Source: Thalassotalea crassostreae
GTDB lineage: Bacteria; Pseudomonadota; Gammaproteobacteria; Enterobacterales; Alteromonadaceae
Direction: 5' to 3'
Assembly (NCBI RefSeq): GCF_001831495.1
Contig: NZ_CP017689.1
Span: forward strand, 1,736,001-1,800,000
Length of the DNA: 64,000 bases
The translations under genes were made by a program, and so were the position numbers. How positions within the stretch are numbered: position 1 is the stretch's first letter; the number at the start of each line of letters is the position of its first letter. This document shows, piece by piece, positions 9,102-17,345 of this stretch. Below the pieces are notes generated by a model, which was given only the letters and a program-made list of their open reading frames with translations, ran no database searches and was not told where the DNA came from.

Positions 9102-9821
9102 TTATTTAACTACAACTGTTACTTTTGCTACCGGATTTAACCAACGGTGAACTGTATTATTTAAGTCACTGGTTCCTCCCATATCATCGCTATCACCTAA
9201 ATTTCCACGGTGGATATGTACGTAGTTATTCGTTTCTGTCGCAGTGACACCACTACCACCTGTACCTGCATCCATACCAGGGGCAGCAGGGATACCTGGC
9301 ATACCAGGAGCACCAGCACCGTTAATAATCTCATCATTGGCTTCGGTACCTGCATCATAGGCATTGAGAGTGAATGTATATGTACCTGCTTCAGTTGGGA
9401 TCATCCAACTGTCTAAACCAACAAAGCCATCGTTAGTTGGTAATATCATCGCAGCCATTGATAAATACATATTGCTATCTGAGGTAGAAAGCATAGTTGA
9501 AGTAGACATGCCCGGACCCAACAGACCACCAGCAGGGTTTTCATTAATATCAGCTGATACGCTAGCTAATAAAGTCGACATTGATGAAATATCCCCACCT
9601 TCTGCTAATGCTTGTAATTCAGAACTTGCCATTTCACCACTTCGAAACATTGCCGCATCACTTGTGTGAGCAGCGATGATTATTGGAGTGTAATAAATGC
9701 CTTGTGTTAAGTTCTGTACCGTAATTTCTAGCTCTGCCGCATTGGTTGTAAGGCTAGTAGCCATACCAAGGGTCGCGGCTAATGCAGCTAAAGGTTTGAT
9801 GTTTGTGTTGATAGTTTTCAT
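9102..9821 (-). CDS. Exported Spondin_N-domain-like protein
   Basis: A 239-residue paralogue of the next gene. A cleavable signal peptide (MKTINTN, cut near TNAA) replaces the lipobox. Shared pattern: LEITVQNLTQGIYYTPIIIA, GEMASSELQALAEGG, NDGFVGLDSW, AYDAGTEAND, and a C-terminal HRWLNPVAKVTVV matching FEHRFDNPTIRVTI of the lipoprotein. A proline/glycine-rich insert (APGMPGIPAAPGM) sits near residue 170 and is absent from the partner. RBS AAGGAA. It is the first gene of the minus-strand unit; three TTGTGAT repeats lie about 145-170 bp upstream. Confidence 0.82.
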   Translation of the reverse strand: MKTINTNIKPLAALAATLGMATSLTTNAAELEITVQNLTQGIYYTPIIIAAHTSDAAMFRSGEMASSELQALAEGGDISSMSTLLASVSADINENPAGGLLGPGMSTSTMLSTSDSNMYLSMAAMILPTNDGFVGLDSWMIPTEAGTYTFTLNAYDAGTEANDEIINGAGAPGMPGIPAAPGMDAGTGGSGVTATETNNYVHIHRGNLGDSDDMGGTSDLNNTVHRWLNPVAKVTVVVK

Positions 9822-10331
9822 AGTTGTTCCTTACTTGATAGTATTTTGTTAGTCATTCTTTTACTTATAAAAAGTTGTTAATAACAGAGCGTTAAAAAGG
9901 CAATGTTAGCGGTTTGAAACTCGTTTAAGTAAGGTCAGTATGAACAGCATTTATCGCGGTAAGATCACAAAGTTATCACAAAATAATCACAATATTTTCT
10001 CGGTAATTGTTATGAAATTTTATTTTGACAATGTCGTTCTTACTAAGATCAAATAGCAAGGTTAAAAGTGGCTTTAGCTGGTTTTAGGTACGAGGTTAAT
10101 AAGAAAAACAAATACTTGCTTTTAAATATTATAATTGCTGGATTAAAACTTAGTTTTTGTAGAGAAGTAGAACTGAAAACTATAATTAATAAAATTACAA
10201 GTATTGGGTCGTATCCTGCCGTTTAATAAGGTCCTAAACTCTACCTTGTGTGTTCATATCTAATTTATTCTTGATCAAGAATATTATTTTATATGTATAC
10301 TTAAGCTAGAAGCGTAAAAAATGGAATATTT
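9822..10331. other. Intergenic region between divergent spondin unit and outer-membrane protein gene
   Basis: This 510-bp gap holds no convincing gene. Its main content is the three-copy 11-bp-spaced ATCACAA array at 9964-9992. A possible minus-strand -10 (CATACT) is at 9942-9937. The remaining sequence towards the outer-membrane protein gene is AT-rich without clear structure. Confidence 0.6.
9964..9992 (-). promoter_or_regulatory. Candidate response-regulator operator: three TTGTGAT direct repeats, 11-bp period
   Basis: ATCACAA occurs exactly three times, starting at 9964, 9975 and 9986 (TTGTGAT on the minus strand). Tandem repeats at one helical turn are the usual OmpR/PhoB-family target. 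With a possible -10 at 9942-9937, the array would cover about -35 to -62 of the spondin promoter, the expected place for an activator. The link to the nearby regulator is inference. Confidence 0.55.
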
Positions 10332-10955
10332 ATGAACCAATACAGAGTAGTTCTTTCAATACTAATATTTTTTTCGGTCTCGGCCTATGCTGAAGATCAA
10401 AGTTACAGATTTTATTTAGGCGGATTGATCGGTCAGTCAGACACAGAAGAAATATACCTTGAGGGTACAGAACTTGAAAAGTCTGTAGAAGGCGAGCAAG
10501 GGGTAATAGGCATATATGGTGGTTACAAATATAATAGCACCTGGTCTGTAGAGTTAAGTGCGGCGTTTATGGAGTTAGATGCAACAAGGTCTTCGTCCTT
10601 TAATATCGAAGATTCTTTCCTGACCACTATAACTATGGCACCTCGTTATACCTATGCGTTTAATGATCAGTTTAGTGTATTTGCCAAATTAGGTTTAGGT
10701 GCACTTGTCTATATGGAAGAGTATGATGAAGAAATAGGTTTCTGGGATATCGAAGACTCGGAAGCTTGGTATGGAATAGGTGTAGCTGCTGGTCTTGGGC
10801 TTGAAATTAAAATATCTGAGAAAGTTGACCTCAGACTTGGCTATGAAGTGCTTGAAGCAGAAATGGAAGCTGATGAGGATAACCAAGGTTTTAATGAATT
10901 TGATATCGAAGAAAATTTTTCTATGGCATACATAGGTATGAATTACCGATTTTAA
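10332..10955 (+). CDS. Outer-membrane beta-barrel protein
   Basis: A 207-residue protein with a signal peptide (MNQYRVVLSILIFFSVSAYA) and alternating beta strands such as YRFYLGGLIGQSD, GVIGIYGGYKYNSTWSVELSAA and MAPRYTYAFNDQFSVFAKLGLGALVY. It ends YIGMNYRF, the terminal-Phe signal for Bam-dependent assembly. Size and pattern fit the OmpA-like/OmpW-like 8-strand barrel class. The loops are unusually acidic. No operon partner; function unknown. Confidence 0.85.
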   Translation: MNQYRVVLSILIFFSVSAYAEDQSYRFYLGGLIGQSDTEEIYLEGTELEKSVEGEQGVIGIYGGYKYNSTWSVELSAAFMELDATRSSSFNIEDSFLTTITMAPRYTYAFNDQFSVFAKLGLGALVYMEEYDEEIGFWDIEDSEAWYGIGVAAGLGLEIKISEKVDLRLGYEVLEAEMEADEDNQGFNEFDIEENFSMAYIGMNYRF

Positions 10956-11389
10956 CGTCAGTCTAAAGCCACGATATTATTGGCTGAAATAAGTCATTCT
11001 AGATTTAATTAGGCGCTAGTTTCGATTTAACTTTACCTATTATATTCCTTTACATTATTTTGTTCTCAGAATAGCTATTCATTGCAAAGTATTGTGCAGG
11101 TAATTTTGCCTGTATTTTGCCTGTATTTTGTCAGTAGTTTGTTATCTTTAAGCTCAAATATGACCAATAATTGAGTTGTTTTTATAAGCCAATAGATTCA
11201 TTTAACTACTTGAATAGTAGAAGCTAGTTATTCAAAAGTTAACTTTATTTTGTATTTATTTACACTTTTCAATATTTGCTGCTAAAGTTAATTTAACTGC
11301 CTTGTTTTGGAGCAGTTATTTTAATTTGTTTTCGTTTACGATAATAATTAAGAAATAAACAAAAATATCCATTTCTACAGGGAAATATT
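10956..11389. other. AT-rich intergenic region with 11-bp tandem repeat
   Basis: 434 bp without a gene. It contains three near-identical 11-bp units at 11100-11132 (pattern TGTATTTTGCC). The rest is AT-rich upstream sequence for the DUF3015 gene, with an RBS-like CAGGGAAA just before 11390. No terminator for the upstream barrel gene could be recognised. Confidence 0.5.
11100..11132. repeat. Three-copy 11-bp direct repeat upstream of DUF3015 gene
   Basis: Units GTAATTTTGCC, TGTATTTTGCC and TGTATTTTGTC follow one another without a gap. The helical-turn period suggests a regulator-binding array, though simple slippage is possible. Confidence 0.6.
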
Positions 11390-11878
11390 ATGAAAAAACT
11401 ATTAATTACAGCGGCACTATTAACTGTATCTTCAACTGCAATGGCTTCATCTCCTGGCGGTCCAAATTGTGGTTGGGGTAATATGTTGTTTGAAGGTCAA
11501 TCAGGTACGCCATCTCATGTAATGGCTTCATTAACTAATGGCTCTACAGGTAATGCGACATTTGGTATGACTTTTGGAACTAACGGTTGTTCAACAAGTG
11601 GGGCATTGACCTACGGTGGTAAAGAAATGATCGACGTAAGTTTGATCATGGATGAGTTTTCAGAAGACGTAGCTCGCGGTGATGGTGAAGCAATTACTGC
11701 TGTTGCAGTATCAATGGGCGTAGAAGAGCAAGATCGCGCTAACTTCAAACGTCAACTTCACACCAACTTTGACAAAATGTTTCCATCTGAAGATGTTACT
11801 ACAGAGCATGTAGTTGCGACTATGTTTAGCGTTCTTGAAAACGATGAACAATTAGCAAAATACACTGTAGCGGACTAG
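11390..11878 (+). CDS. DUF3015 family exported protein
   Basis: A 162-residue protein with a clear signal peptide (MKKLLITAALLTVSSTAMAS). The mature part starts SPGGPNCGWGNMLFEGQSG, the recognisable opening of DUF3015 proteins, and has two Cys (in GPNCGW and TNGCSTS) that could form a disulfide. RBS CAGGGAAA. It is a single-gene unit closed by a strong terminator. The family is periplasmic and widespread in marine gammaproteobacteria; its role is unknown. Confidence 0.85.
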   Translation: MKKLLITAALLTVSSTAMASSPGGPNCGWGNMLFEGQSGTPSHVMASLTNGSTGNATFGMTFGTNGCSTSGALTYGGKEMIDVSLIMDEFSEDVARGDGEAITAVAVSMGVEEQDRANFKRQLHTNFDKMFPSEDVTTEHVVATMFSVLENDEQLAKYTVAD

Positions 11879-11896
11879 CTATACAAACAATGTAAT

Positions 11897-11919
11897 AAGG
11901 GGCTTTTTAGCCCCTTTTT
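11897..11919 (+). terminator. Terminator after DUF3015 gene
   Basis: AAGGGGCT and AGCCCCTT pair around a TTTT loop, followed by a T run. Strong rho-independent terminator. Confidence 0.92.
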
Positions 11920-12098
11920 ATTGCAGTAATCAAAGTAAAACGGTTCTCCCTGTTTCCGCAACTAGTTGATTGTACTTTTAATTTTGAATAAAACATGTAT
12001 TAATAGTCAATAAACAATATCACTCTTTGTCGAGCAGTGATAAATACAGATCTTCAATAGTAATAATAAACGTAAATAATAAAAGTAGTCGTATATTT

Positions 12099-13970
12099 AT
12101 GAACAGAGCTAACGCTTTAATCACGTCAATTGCCTCATTGTGTATTGTTAATAGCTTAATGGTTGCAGCGCCGGTTGCTGCAAAACAAGATGATGTTGTG
12201 GTGTCATTGAATGAACAACAATTAAGTCATGCTTTTGATGATTATTGGCTGACGTTACTGTATTACCAACAAGACGGTGACGAATACGAAAGTTTTGTTG
12301 ATGACAGTCGATTCTTTTTTGCAGAGCAGGGTAAAACAAACCCTGGATTAGAACTCTCTGCGACGGTAAATGCTTTTATAAGGGAACCAAATAATCAATG
12401 TTTGTTTCCAGCGCGCACTATGTGGTTGCGTGAAGCGCTACCTGAGTTATACAACAAACTCCCGCAAACAAACTGTGAAGAATACACACTATGGCGTAAA
12501 GATTTAAATACTGAGACTGTGGTACTTGTCTATGCATCTAGTCAATTAAACTCGCCTTCTTCTATGTATGGCCATACATTTATACGCTTTGATCCTAAAA
12601 ACGTTGAGAACAATTCAACATTACTTTCTCATGCGATTAATTTTGGTGCCAACATACCTGCCAATGAAAACGGTTTAGTTTATGCCATACGGGGCTTAGG
12701 CGGAGGTTACCCTGGTAATTTCGCATCGAATCCATATTTTGAAAAAATAAAAGAATATAATCGCGCCGAAAACCGAGATCTTTGGGAGTATAAACTTGAC
12801 TTAAATGAACAAGAAATCGATATCATGCTTGCTCACGTTTGGGAGCTTAGAGGCATTAATTTTGATTATTATTTTTTCGATGAAAACTGCTCTTATCGAT
12901 TACTTGAGCTGCTTGATATAGCTAGACCTGGACTGAATGTTACCGATGATTTTCCGGGTGTATCCATACCTATCGATACGGTTAGGGCAGTGCGCGACAA
13001 AGGTATGATCACCGATGTACACTATCGCCCATCGGCAAGAACACATTTAGATAATCAGTTAAATAAGTTGCCGGTAGAACAGCGACAAATGGCAATAGCA
13101 TTGTCAAATGATATTACGGTGCGTGATAGTGAACATTTTAAGCAGTTAAGTGTTGAGCAACAAACCAAAATTGTTCATGCCAGTTATCGCTTAATCCGTT
13201 ATTTAACCAACAAAGAAGAGCGTAGCAAAGACGTTGCCAAACGCAGTTTTCAGTTACTGAGAATGATGCGCGCACATGCGGCTATTCAACCGCCAGAGCC
13301 AGAAAGACCATATCGTCCAGATCTTGGCCATGAGACCACTTTGTTTTCAATTAAGGCGGGTGAAAGTCATAATAAAGCATTTGTAGATTTTACCTATCGA
13401 GCCAGTTATCACGATTTAATCGACAATATCGATGGTTACGATAACGGTATGTCTTTAAACATGGGGCGAATTACTTTGCGTGCCCGTGACGAATCATTGC
13501 AACTACAAAATCTTGAATTGTTAGATATCACCTCATTATCACCGCGCAAAGATTATCTTGCACCGTGGTCATGGCTTGCCAATATTGGAATGGAAAGACA
13601 GTGGACGCAAGGTAAAGATGAATTAGTGGTGCAAGCCCGAGGTGGTGGTGGTTTGAGTTATGAAGTGTTTGCCGATGATAGATTGTTTTTAATGGCGACA
13701 GGGCGCATTGAATATAACGAAGGTTTGGAAAATATCTGGGCAGTAGCGCCTGGAATAACCAGCGGTTATTTAAAAACTTGGCAGCATGGAAAAACATTAT
13801 TCAGTGTATCCCAATACCAATTTATTGATGATATTACTCGTAGTGAAATTAAACTCGAGCACAATTGGGCAATCGATAATCAATCAGGCCTGCGTATTCA
13901 CTTAATGCGCAATATAAACGATGATGTTGATTACGATGAGTTTGCGGTTTCTTATCGTCACTATTTTTAA
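12099..13970 (+). CDS. DUF4105 / Lnb-like periplasmic protein with barrel-like C-terminus
   Basis: A 623-residue protein from the ATG at 12099; an upstream in-frame TTG at 12027 lacks an RBS and would place 24 residues before a good signal peptide (MNRANALITS to PVAA). The N-terminal half carries the DUF4105 marks: MYGHTFIRFD with a candidate catalytic His and ENCSYRLLELLD with a candidate Cys. The family is related to the enterococcal Lnb lipoprotein-modifying domain (established knowledge). From about residue 400 strands alternate and the chain ends in VSYRHYF, as in outer-membrane barrels. A lipoprotein hydrolase gene follows after 42 bp, probably in one operon. Confidence 0.82.
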   Translation: MNRANALITSIASLCIVNSLMVAAPVAAKQDDVVVSLNEQQLSHAFDDYWLTLLYYQQDGDEYESFVDDSRFFFAEQGKTNPGLELSATVNAFIREPNNQCLFPARTMWLREALPELYNKLPQTNCEEYTLWRKDLNTETVVLVYASSQLNSPSSMYGHTFIRFDPKNVENNSTLLSHAINFGANIPANENGLVYAIRGLGGGYPGNFASNPYFEKIKEYNRAENRDLWEYKLDLNEQEIDIMLAHVWELRGINFDYYFFDENCSYRLLELLDIARPGLNVTDDFPGVSIPIDTVRAVRDKGMITDVHYRPSARTHLDNQLNKLPVEQRQMAIALSNDITVRDSEHFKQLSVEQQTKIVHASYRLIRYLTNKEERSKDVAKRSFQLLRMMRAHAAIQPPEPERPYRPDLGHETTLFSIKAGESHNKAFVDFTYRASYHDLIDNIDGYDNGMSLNMGRITLRARDESLQLQNLELLDITSLSPRKDYLAPWSWLANIGMERQWTQGKDELVVQARGGGGLSYEVFADDRLFLMATGRIEYNEGLENIWAVAPGITSGYLKTWQHGKTLFSVSQYQFIDDITRSEIKLEHNWAIDNQSGLRIHLMRNINDDVDYDEFAVSYRHYF

Positions 13971-14012
13971 TACTAAATAGGAACAAATTAGAGCATGGAA
14001 AAGCGAATTTAA

Positions 14013-14885
14013 ATGAATAAAACTAAACCATTTCACCTTAAGTATATTGTACTATTATTGTTAGTCAGCATTGTTAGTGGTTGTTCTGGAATGTTTTTTT
14101 ATCCTGAGCGCAAATTGGTGAGAACACCAGCAGAAATTAGTTTGGCTTATGAAGACGTCTACATTGACTCTACTGATGGTGAAAGACTCAATGGCTGGTT
14201 CTTAAAGGTTGAACAAGGAATCGAAGCAAAAGGGACTATTTACTTTTTACACGGTAATGCACAAAATATTTCACATCATATTGCCAGTGTTTATTGGTTG
14301 CCAAAGGCCGGTTATCAAGTCTTTATGCTCGATTACCGCGGCTATGGTCGCTCGACTGGCACGCCAGTTATACCAGATGTTTTTAATGATATTATCGCCG
14401 GTTTTAACTATTTAGAGACAAGAGCGGACGTCGCCAATAAACCTATGTATGTTTTGGGCCAAAGTTTGGGGGCAAGCATGAGCGGCTATGTGGTTGGTGC
14501 TAATTCTGAGATTAACCAACGCTTGTCTGCAGTTGTCTTAGATGCAGGGTTCACTTCATATTCGGACATAAGTCAAACTATTGCGGCGAGAAGTTGGCTA
14601 ACTTGGGCGTTTCAATACCCTGTGGCTTGGTCCATGCCAAGTGACTATGATCTTATTGATGTAATCGCTAATATTAGTCCAACACCATTACTTATCATCC
14701 ATGGCAAGCAAGATAGAATAATTCCATATCAACATTCGCAACAATTAGTAAAAAAGGCCGGGCAACCGAAAGCGATGCTTAGCTATAACGGCGCTCATAT
14801 CCAAACATTTAATGATGTTGGTAATCAGCAATTGCTTTTAGAGTTTTTAGATAAGTATAAAAATCAACCGAAAATTGCAAAATAG
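14013..14885 (+). CDS. Alpha/beta-hydrolase lipoprotein
   Basis: A 290-residue serine hydrolase. The N-terminal hydrophobic stretch ends in lipobox VSGC with Cys24, so it is probably membrane-anchored. Oxyanion strand FLHGNAQN, nucleophile elbow GQSLGAS with Ser151, Asp in HGKQDRIIP near 233 and His in GAHIQTF near 262 complete the triad. It resembles the ABHD13/FrsA-like group; substrates could be esters or lipids. It follows the DUF4105 gene closely, suggesting a joint role in envelope lipid or lipoprotein turnover (inference). Confidence 0.85.
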   Translation: MNKTKPFHLKYIVLLLLVSIVSGCSGMFFYPERKLVRTPAEISLAYEDVYIDSTDGERLNGWFLKVEQGIEAKGTIYFLHGNAQNISHHIASVYWLPKAGYQVFMLDYRGYGRSTGTPVIPDVFNDIIAGFNYLETRADVANKPMYVLGQSLGASMSGYVVGANSEINQRLSAVVLDAGFTSYSDISQTIAARSWLTWAFQYPVAWSMPSDYDLIDVIANISPTPLLIIHGKQDRIIPYQHSQQLVKKAGQPKAMLSYNGAHIQTFNDVGNQQLLLEFLDKYKNQPKIAK

Positions 14886-14939
14886 ACCAGCGATAAACAT
14901 TGAAATGGTAATATTTTGTTAATCAATCAAAGGATTGTA

Positions 14940-14968
14940 TTGCTCTTTTTAGTGATGGGTTATATACT
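14940..14968 (+). promoter_or_regulatory. Sigma-70-type promoter of the rimP leader
   Basis: TTGCTC (14940-14945) and TATACT (14963-14968) are separated by exactly 17 bases. A start near 14975 would give a leader of about 160 bases up to the terminator at 15134. Confidence 0.65.
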
Positions 14969-14974
14969 TCGCTT

Positions 14975-15134
14975 AGCTTTGACGTGAAATGGTTTTACCT
15001 TACAACTCTAAAGGTAAAAACTTCCAAGTTTCACGTGCCTGTATAAGATTTTCTCATCGTATTTTGATACTGATTTCTTTTACTTGTACACAAAGGGTTG
15101 TAACTTTAAGCCCCGCGTGAATAGGGGCTTTTTT
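14975..15134 (+). ncRNA. Candidate rimP-nusA-infB leader RNA / attenuator with pseudoknot
   Basis: Outer stem ACGTGAAA (14982-14989) with TTTCACGT (15029-15036); inner 9-bp stem TTTTACCTT (14993-15001) with AAGGTAAAA (15011-15019). The inner loop ACAACTC (15002-15008) can pair with GGGTTGT (15095-15101), seven bases upstream of the terminator stem. This gives a loop-to-tail pseudoknot. A rimP leader family has been described in gammaproteobacteria; membership could not be checked. It could act as an attenuator for rimP-nusA-infB or as a free small RNA. Confidence 0.6.
15108..15134 (+). terminator. Rho-independent terminator/attenuator upstream of rimP
   Basis: AAGCCCC and GGGGCTT with a 9-base loop, then six T. 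Because it follows the leader promoter on the same strand and precedes rimP by 165 bp, it is placed as an attenuator. Confidence 0.8.
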
Positions 15135-15299
15135 GTATCTGCGGTTTAGGTATTTATTGCCAACAGCATGATACACCAACTTGTAATCAATATATTGGCA
15201 TAGGTCAATAGTTTACTGGGTTTATACCATGTCGATGAAACAATGTTTTCGTTAACGGTTTTGGTAGTAATGCCCATTTTTTGTTGCTGGAGAAAGTGG

Positions 15300-15755
15300 T
15301 TGAGTAAGTTTGAACAAAAATTAACTGAGATGTTACGTCCTGCAGTTGAAATGACGGGTTTGGAATTATTAGGTATTGAATACGTTAGTGCAGGTAATCA
15401 TTCGGTTTTACGTTTATATATCGATCATGAAAATGGTATCGATGTTGATAATTGCGCAGAAGTTTCACGTCAAGTAAGCGCAATCTTAGATGTTGAAGAC
15501 CCTATTAGTACGGAATACAACCTAGAAGTTTCTTCTCCTGGTGTAGATCGTCCATTATTTGAAAAAGCCCACTACGAAAAAGTAGTCGGCGAAACCGTTG
15601 AAGTAAAATTAGGCATGCCGTTGAATGGCCGTCGAAAATTCAAAGGTGAATTAGAAGCTATCGAAGGTGACAACCTTATCGTTGTTGTTGATGGCCAAGA
15701 TTATGAATTACCAATTGCCAACATAGAACGTGGCAATTTAATAGCAAAATTTTAA
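15300..15755 (+). CDS. rimP: Ribosome maturation factor RimP
   Basis: Assists 30S subunit maturation. The start is taken as TTG at 15300: the protein then opens (M)SKFEQKLTEMLRPAVEMTG, matching the known RimP N-terminus, and GGAG sits seven bases upstream. An in-frame ATG at 15243 would add 19 hydrophobic residues unlike the family. The 151-residue length fits. Conserved segments include LELLGIEYV, RLYIDHENGID, SRQVSAILDVEDPI and EVSSPGVDRPL. First gene of rimP-nusA-infB, preceded by the structured leader. Confidence 0.95.
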   Translation: MSKFEQKLTEMLRPAVEMTGLELLGIEYVSAGNHSVLRLYIDHENGIDVDNCAEVSRQVSAILDVEDPISTEYNLEVSSPGVDRPLFEKAHYEKVVGETVEVKLGMPLNGRRKFKGELEAIEGDNLIVVVDGQDYELPIANIERGNLIAKF

Positions 15756-15825
15756 TTGTTAGTGATAGCAATCATTAACTTAAACAGATTTAATTTGATA
15801 AGAATTTAAGTGAGGCAAGATTCAG

Positions 15826-17322
15826 ATGAGTAAGGAAATTTTACTAGTAGTAGATGCTGTTTCAAACGAAAAGGCACTGCCACGCGAAAGCATTTTTGAA
15901 GCAATGGAAACTGCACTAGAAACTGCAACTAAGAAAAAGTACGAAGGCGATATTATTGTCCGTGTTGAGATTGACCGTAAAACCGGTGAGTTCGATACGT
16001 TCCGTCGTTGGGAAGTAGTTGAAGATTCTGATGAGCCAATGGAAAACCCATACGGTCAAATCGGTCTTGCAGCAGCACAATACGATGATGAAACAGCTGA
16101 AGTTGGTGGCTTTGTAGAAGATCAAATCGAATCAGTTAAATTTGACCGAATTACTACACAAACTGCGAAACAAGTAATAGTTCAAAAAGTTCGTGAAGCA
16201 GAACGCGCGAAAATCGTTGGTGAGTATGAAGACCAAGTTGGCGAGATCATCACTGGTGTGGTTAAGAAAGCAAGCCGTGAAAGCGTTATCTTAGATTTAG
16301 GTAACAACGCTGAAGCAGTGATTTTCCGTGATGAAATGCTTCCTCGTGAAGTGTTCCGTCCTGGTGACCGTGTACGTGGTTTGTTATTTGAAATTAAACC
16401 AGAAGCTCGTGGTGCACAATTATTTGTATCACGTGCAAAACCAGAGATGCTTATTGAACTGTTCCGCGTTGAAGTACCAGAAATTGGTGAAGAAATGCTA
16501 GAGATTAAGGGCGCTGCTCGTGACCCAGGTTCACGCGCTAAGATCGCGGTTAAGTCTAATGATAAGCGTATCGATCCTGTTGGTGCTTGTGTTGGTATGC
16601 GTGGTTCACGTGTACAAGCTGTTTCAGGTGAATTAGCTGGTGAGCGTGTTGATATCGTTCTATACGATGATAACCCGGCTCAATTTGTTATTAACGCAAT
16701 GGCGCCTGCAGAAGTAGCTTCAATCATCGTTGATGAAGATACAAACGCTATGGATATCGCTGTTGAAGAAGGTAACTTAGCAATGGCTATCGGTAAGAGC
16801 GGTCAAAACATTCGTTTAGCGAGTCAGTTAACTGGCTGGGAATTAAACGTAATGACTGTGGAAGACATGAAAGCTAAGCATGAGGCAGAAAATGACAAGG
16901 TAATCACGTTATTTACTGAAAAACTAGATTTAGATGATGACTTTGCTTCAATGTTAGTGGATGAAGGTTTCTCTACATTAGAAGAAATTGCATACATTCC
17001 AGTAAATGAATTACTTGAAATCGACGGCTTAGATGAAGAAATCGTTGATGAGTTACGTGAACGAGCTAAAGCTGCACTTACTACGCAAGCGTTAGCAACT
17101 GAAGAGTCTTTAGAAGACGCAGAACCTGCTGAAGATTTATTAAATCTTGAAGGCATGGAAAAACACTTAGCATTCGTATTAGCAAGTCGCGGTGTAATTA
17201 CACTTGAAGACCTAGCCGAGCAAGGTGTTGATGAAATTGCCGATATCGAAGAACTAACTGAAGAAAAAGCTGGTGAGCTTATTATGGCTGCCCGTAATGT
17301 TTGTTGGTTTAACGAAGAATAA
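15826..17322 (+). CDS. nusA: Transcription termination/antitermination factor NusA
   Basis: Binds RNA polymerase and nascent RNA and controls pausing, termination and antitermination. The 498-residue protein has the N-terminal polymerase-binding domain (about 1-130), S1 domain ([20 protein letters not shown]), two KH domains ([30 protein letters not shown]) and two acidic C-terminal helix-hairpin repeats ([29 protein letters not shown]) typical of the gammaproteobacterial form. It lies 70 bp after rimP and 23 bp before infB. Confidence 0.98.
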   Translation: MSKEILLVVDAVSNEKALPRESIFEAMETALETATKKKYEGDIIVRVEIDRKTGEFDTFRRWEVVEDSDEPMENPYGQIGLAAAQYDDETAEVGGFVEDQIESVKFDRITTQTAKQVIVQKVREAERAKIVGEYEDQVGEIITGVVKKASRESVILDLGNNAEAVIFRDEMLPREVFRPGDRVRGLLFEIKPEARGAQLFVSRAKPEMLIELFRVEVPEIGEEMLEIKGAARDPGSRAKIAVKSNDKRIDPVGACVGMRGSRVQAVSGELAGERVDIVLYDDNPAQFVINAMAPAEVASIIVDEDTNAMDIAVEEGNLAMAIGKSGQNIRLASQLTGWELNVMTVEDMKAKHEAENDKVITLFTEKLDLDDDFASMLVDEGFSTLEEIAYIPVNELLEIDGLDEEIVDELRERAKAALTTQALATEESLEDAEPAEDLLNLEGMEKHLAFVLASRGVITLEDLAEQGVDEIADIEELTEEKAGELIMAARNVCWFNEE

Positions 17323-17345
17323 GCGCAGCAAGGAGATAAGAATTA

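Larger units (their letters stand above)
14886..15299. other. Intergenic region with structured RNA leader upstream of rimP
   Basis: 414 bp without a gene. A promoter, a nested hairpin, a loop partner and a terminator lie between 14940 and 15134 and are listed separately. From 15135 to 15299 there is only the rimP-proximal untranslated stretch and its GGAG RBS. No initiator tRNA, which E. coli has at this spot, was found. Confidence 0.7.

Noticed and set aside
9210..9669. Open frames opposite the spondin gene
   Set aside because: They lie wholly inside a gene with signal peptide, RBS and domain pattern, and have none themselves.
2684..15299. tRNA-Leu as attachment site of an integrated island reaching to rimP
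   Set aside because: No integrase gene is present and no copy of the tRNA 3' end was found before rimP.
15243..15299. Upstream ATG as rimP start
   Set aside because: The added 19 residues are hydrophobic and unlike RimP; the TTG at 15300 has a well-spaced GGAG and the expected N-terminus.
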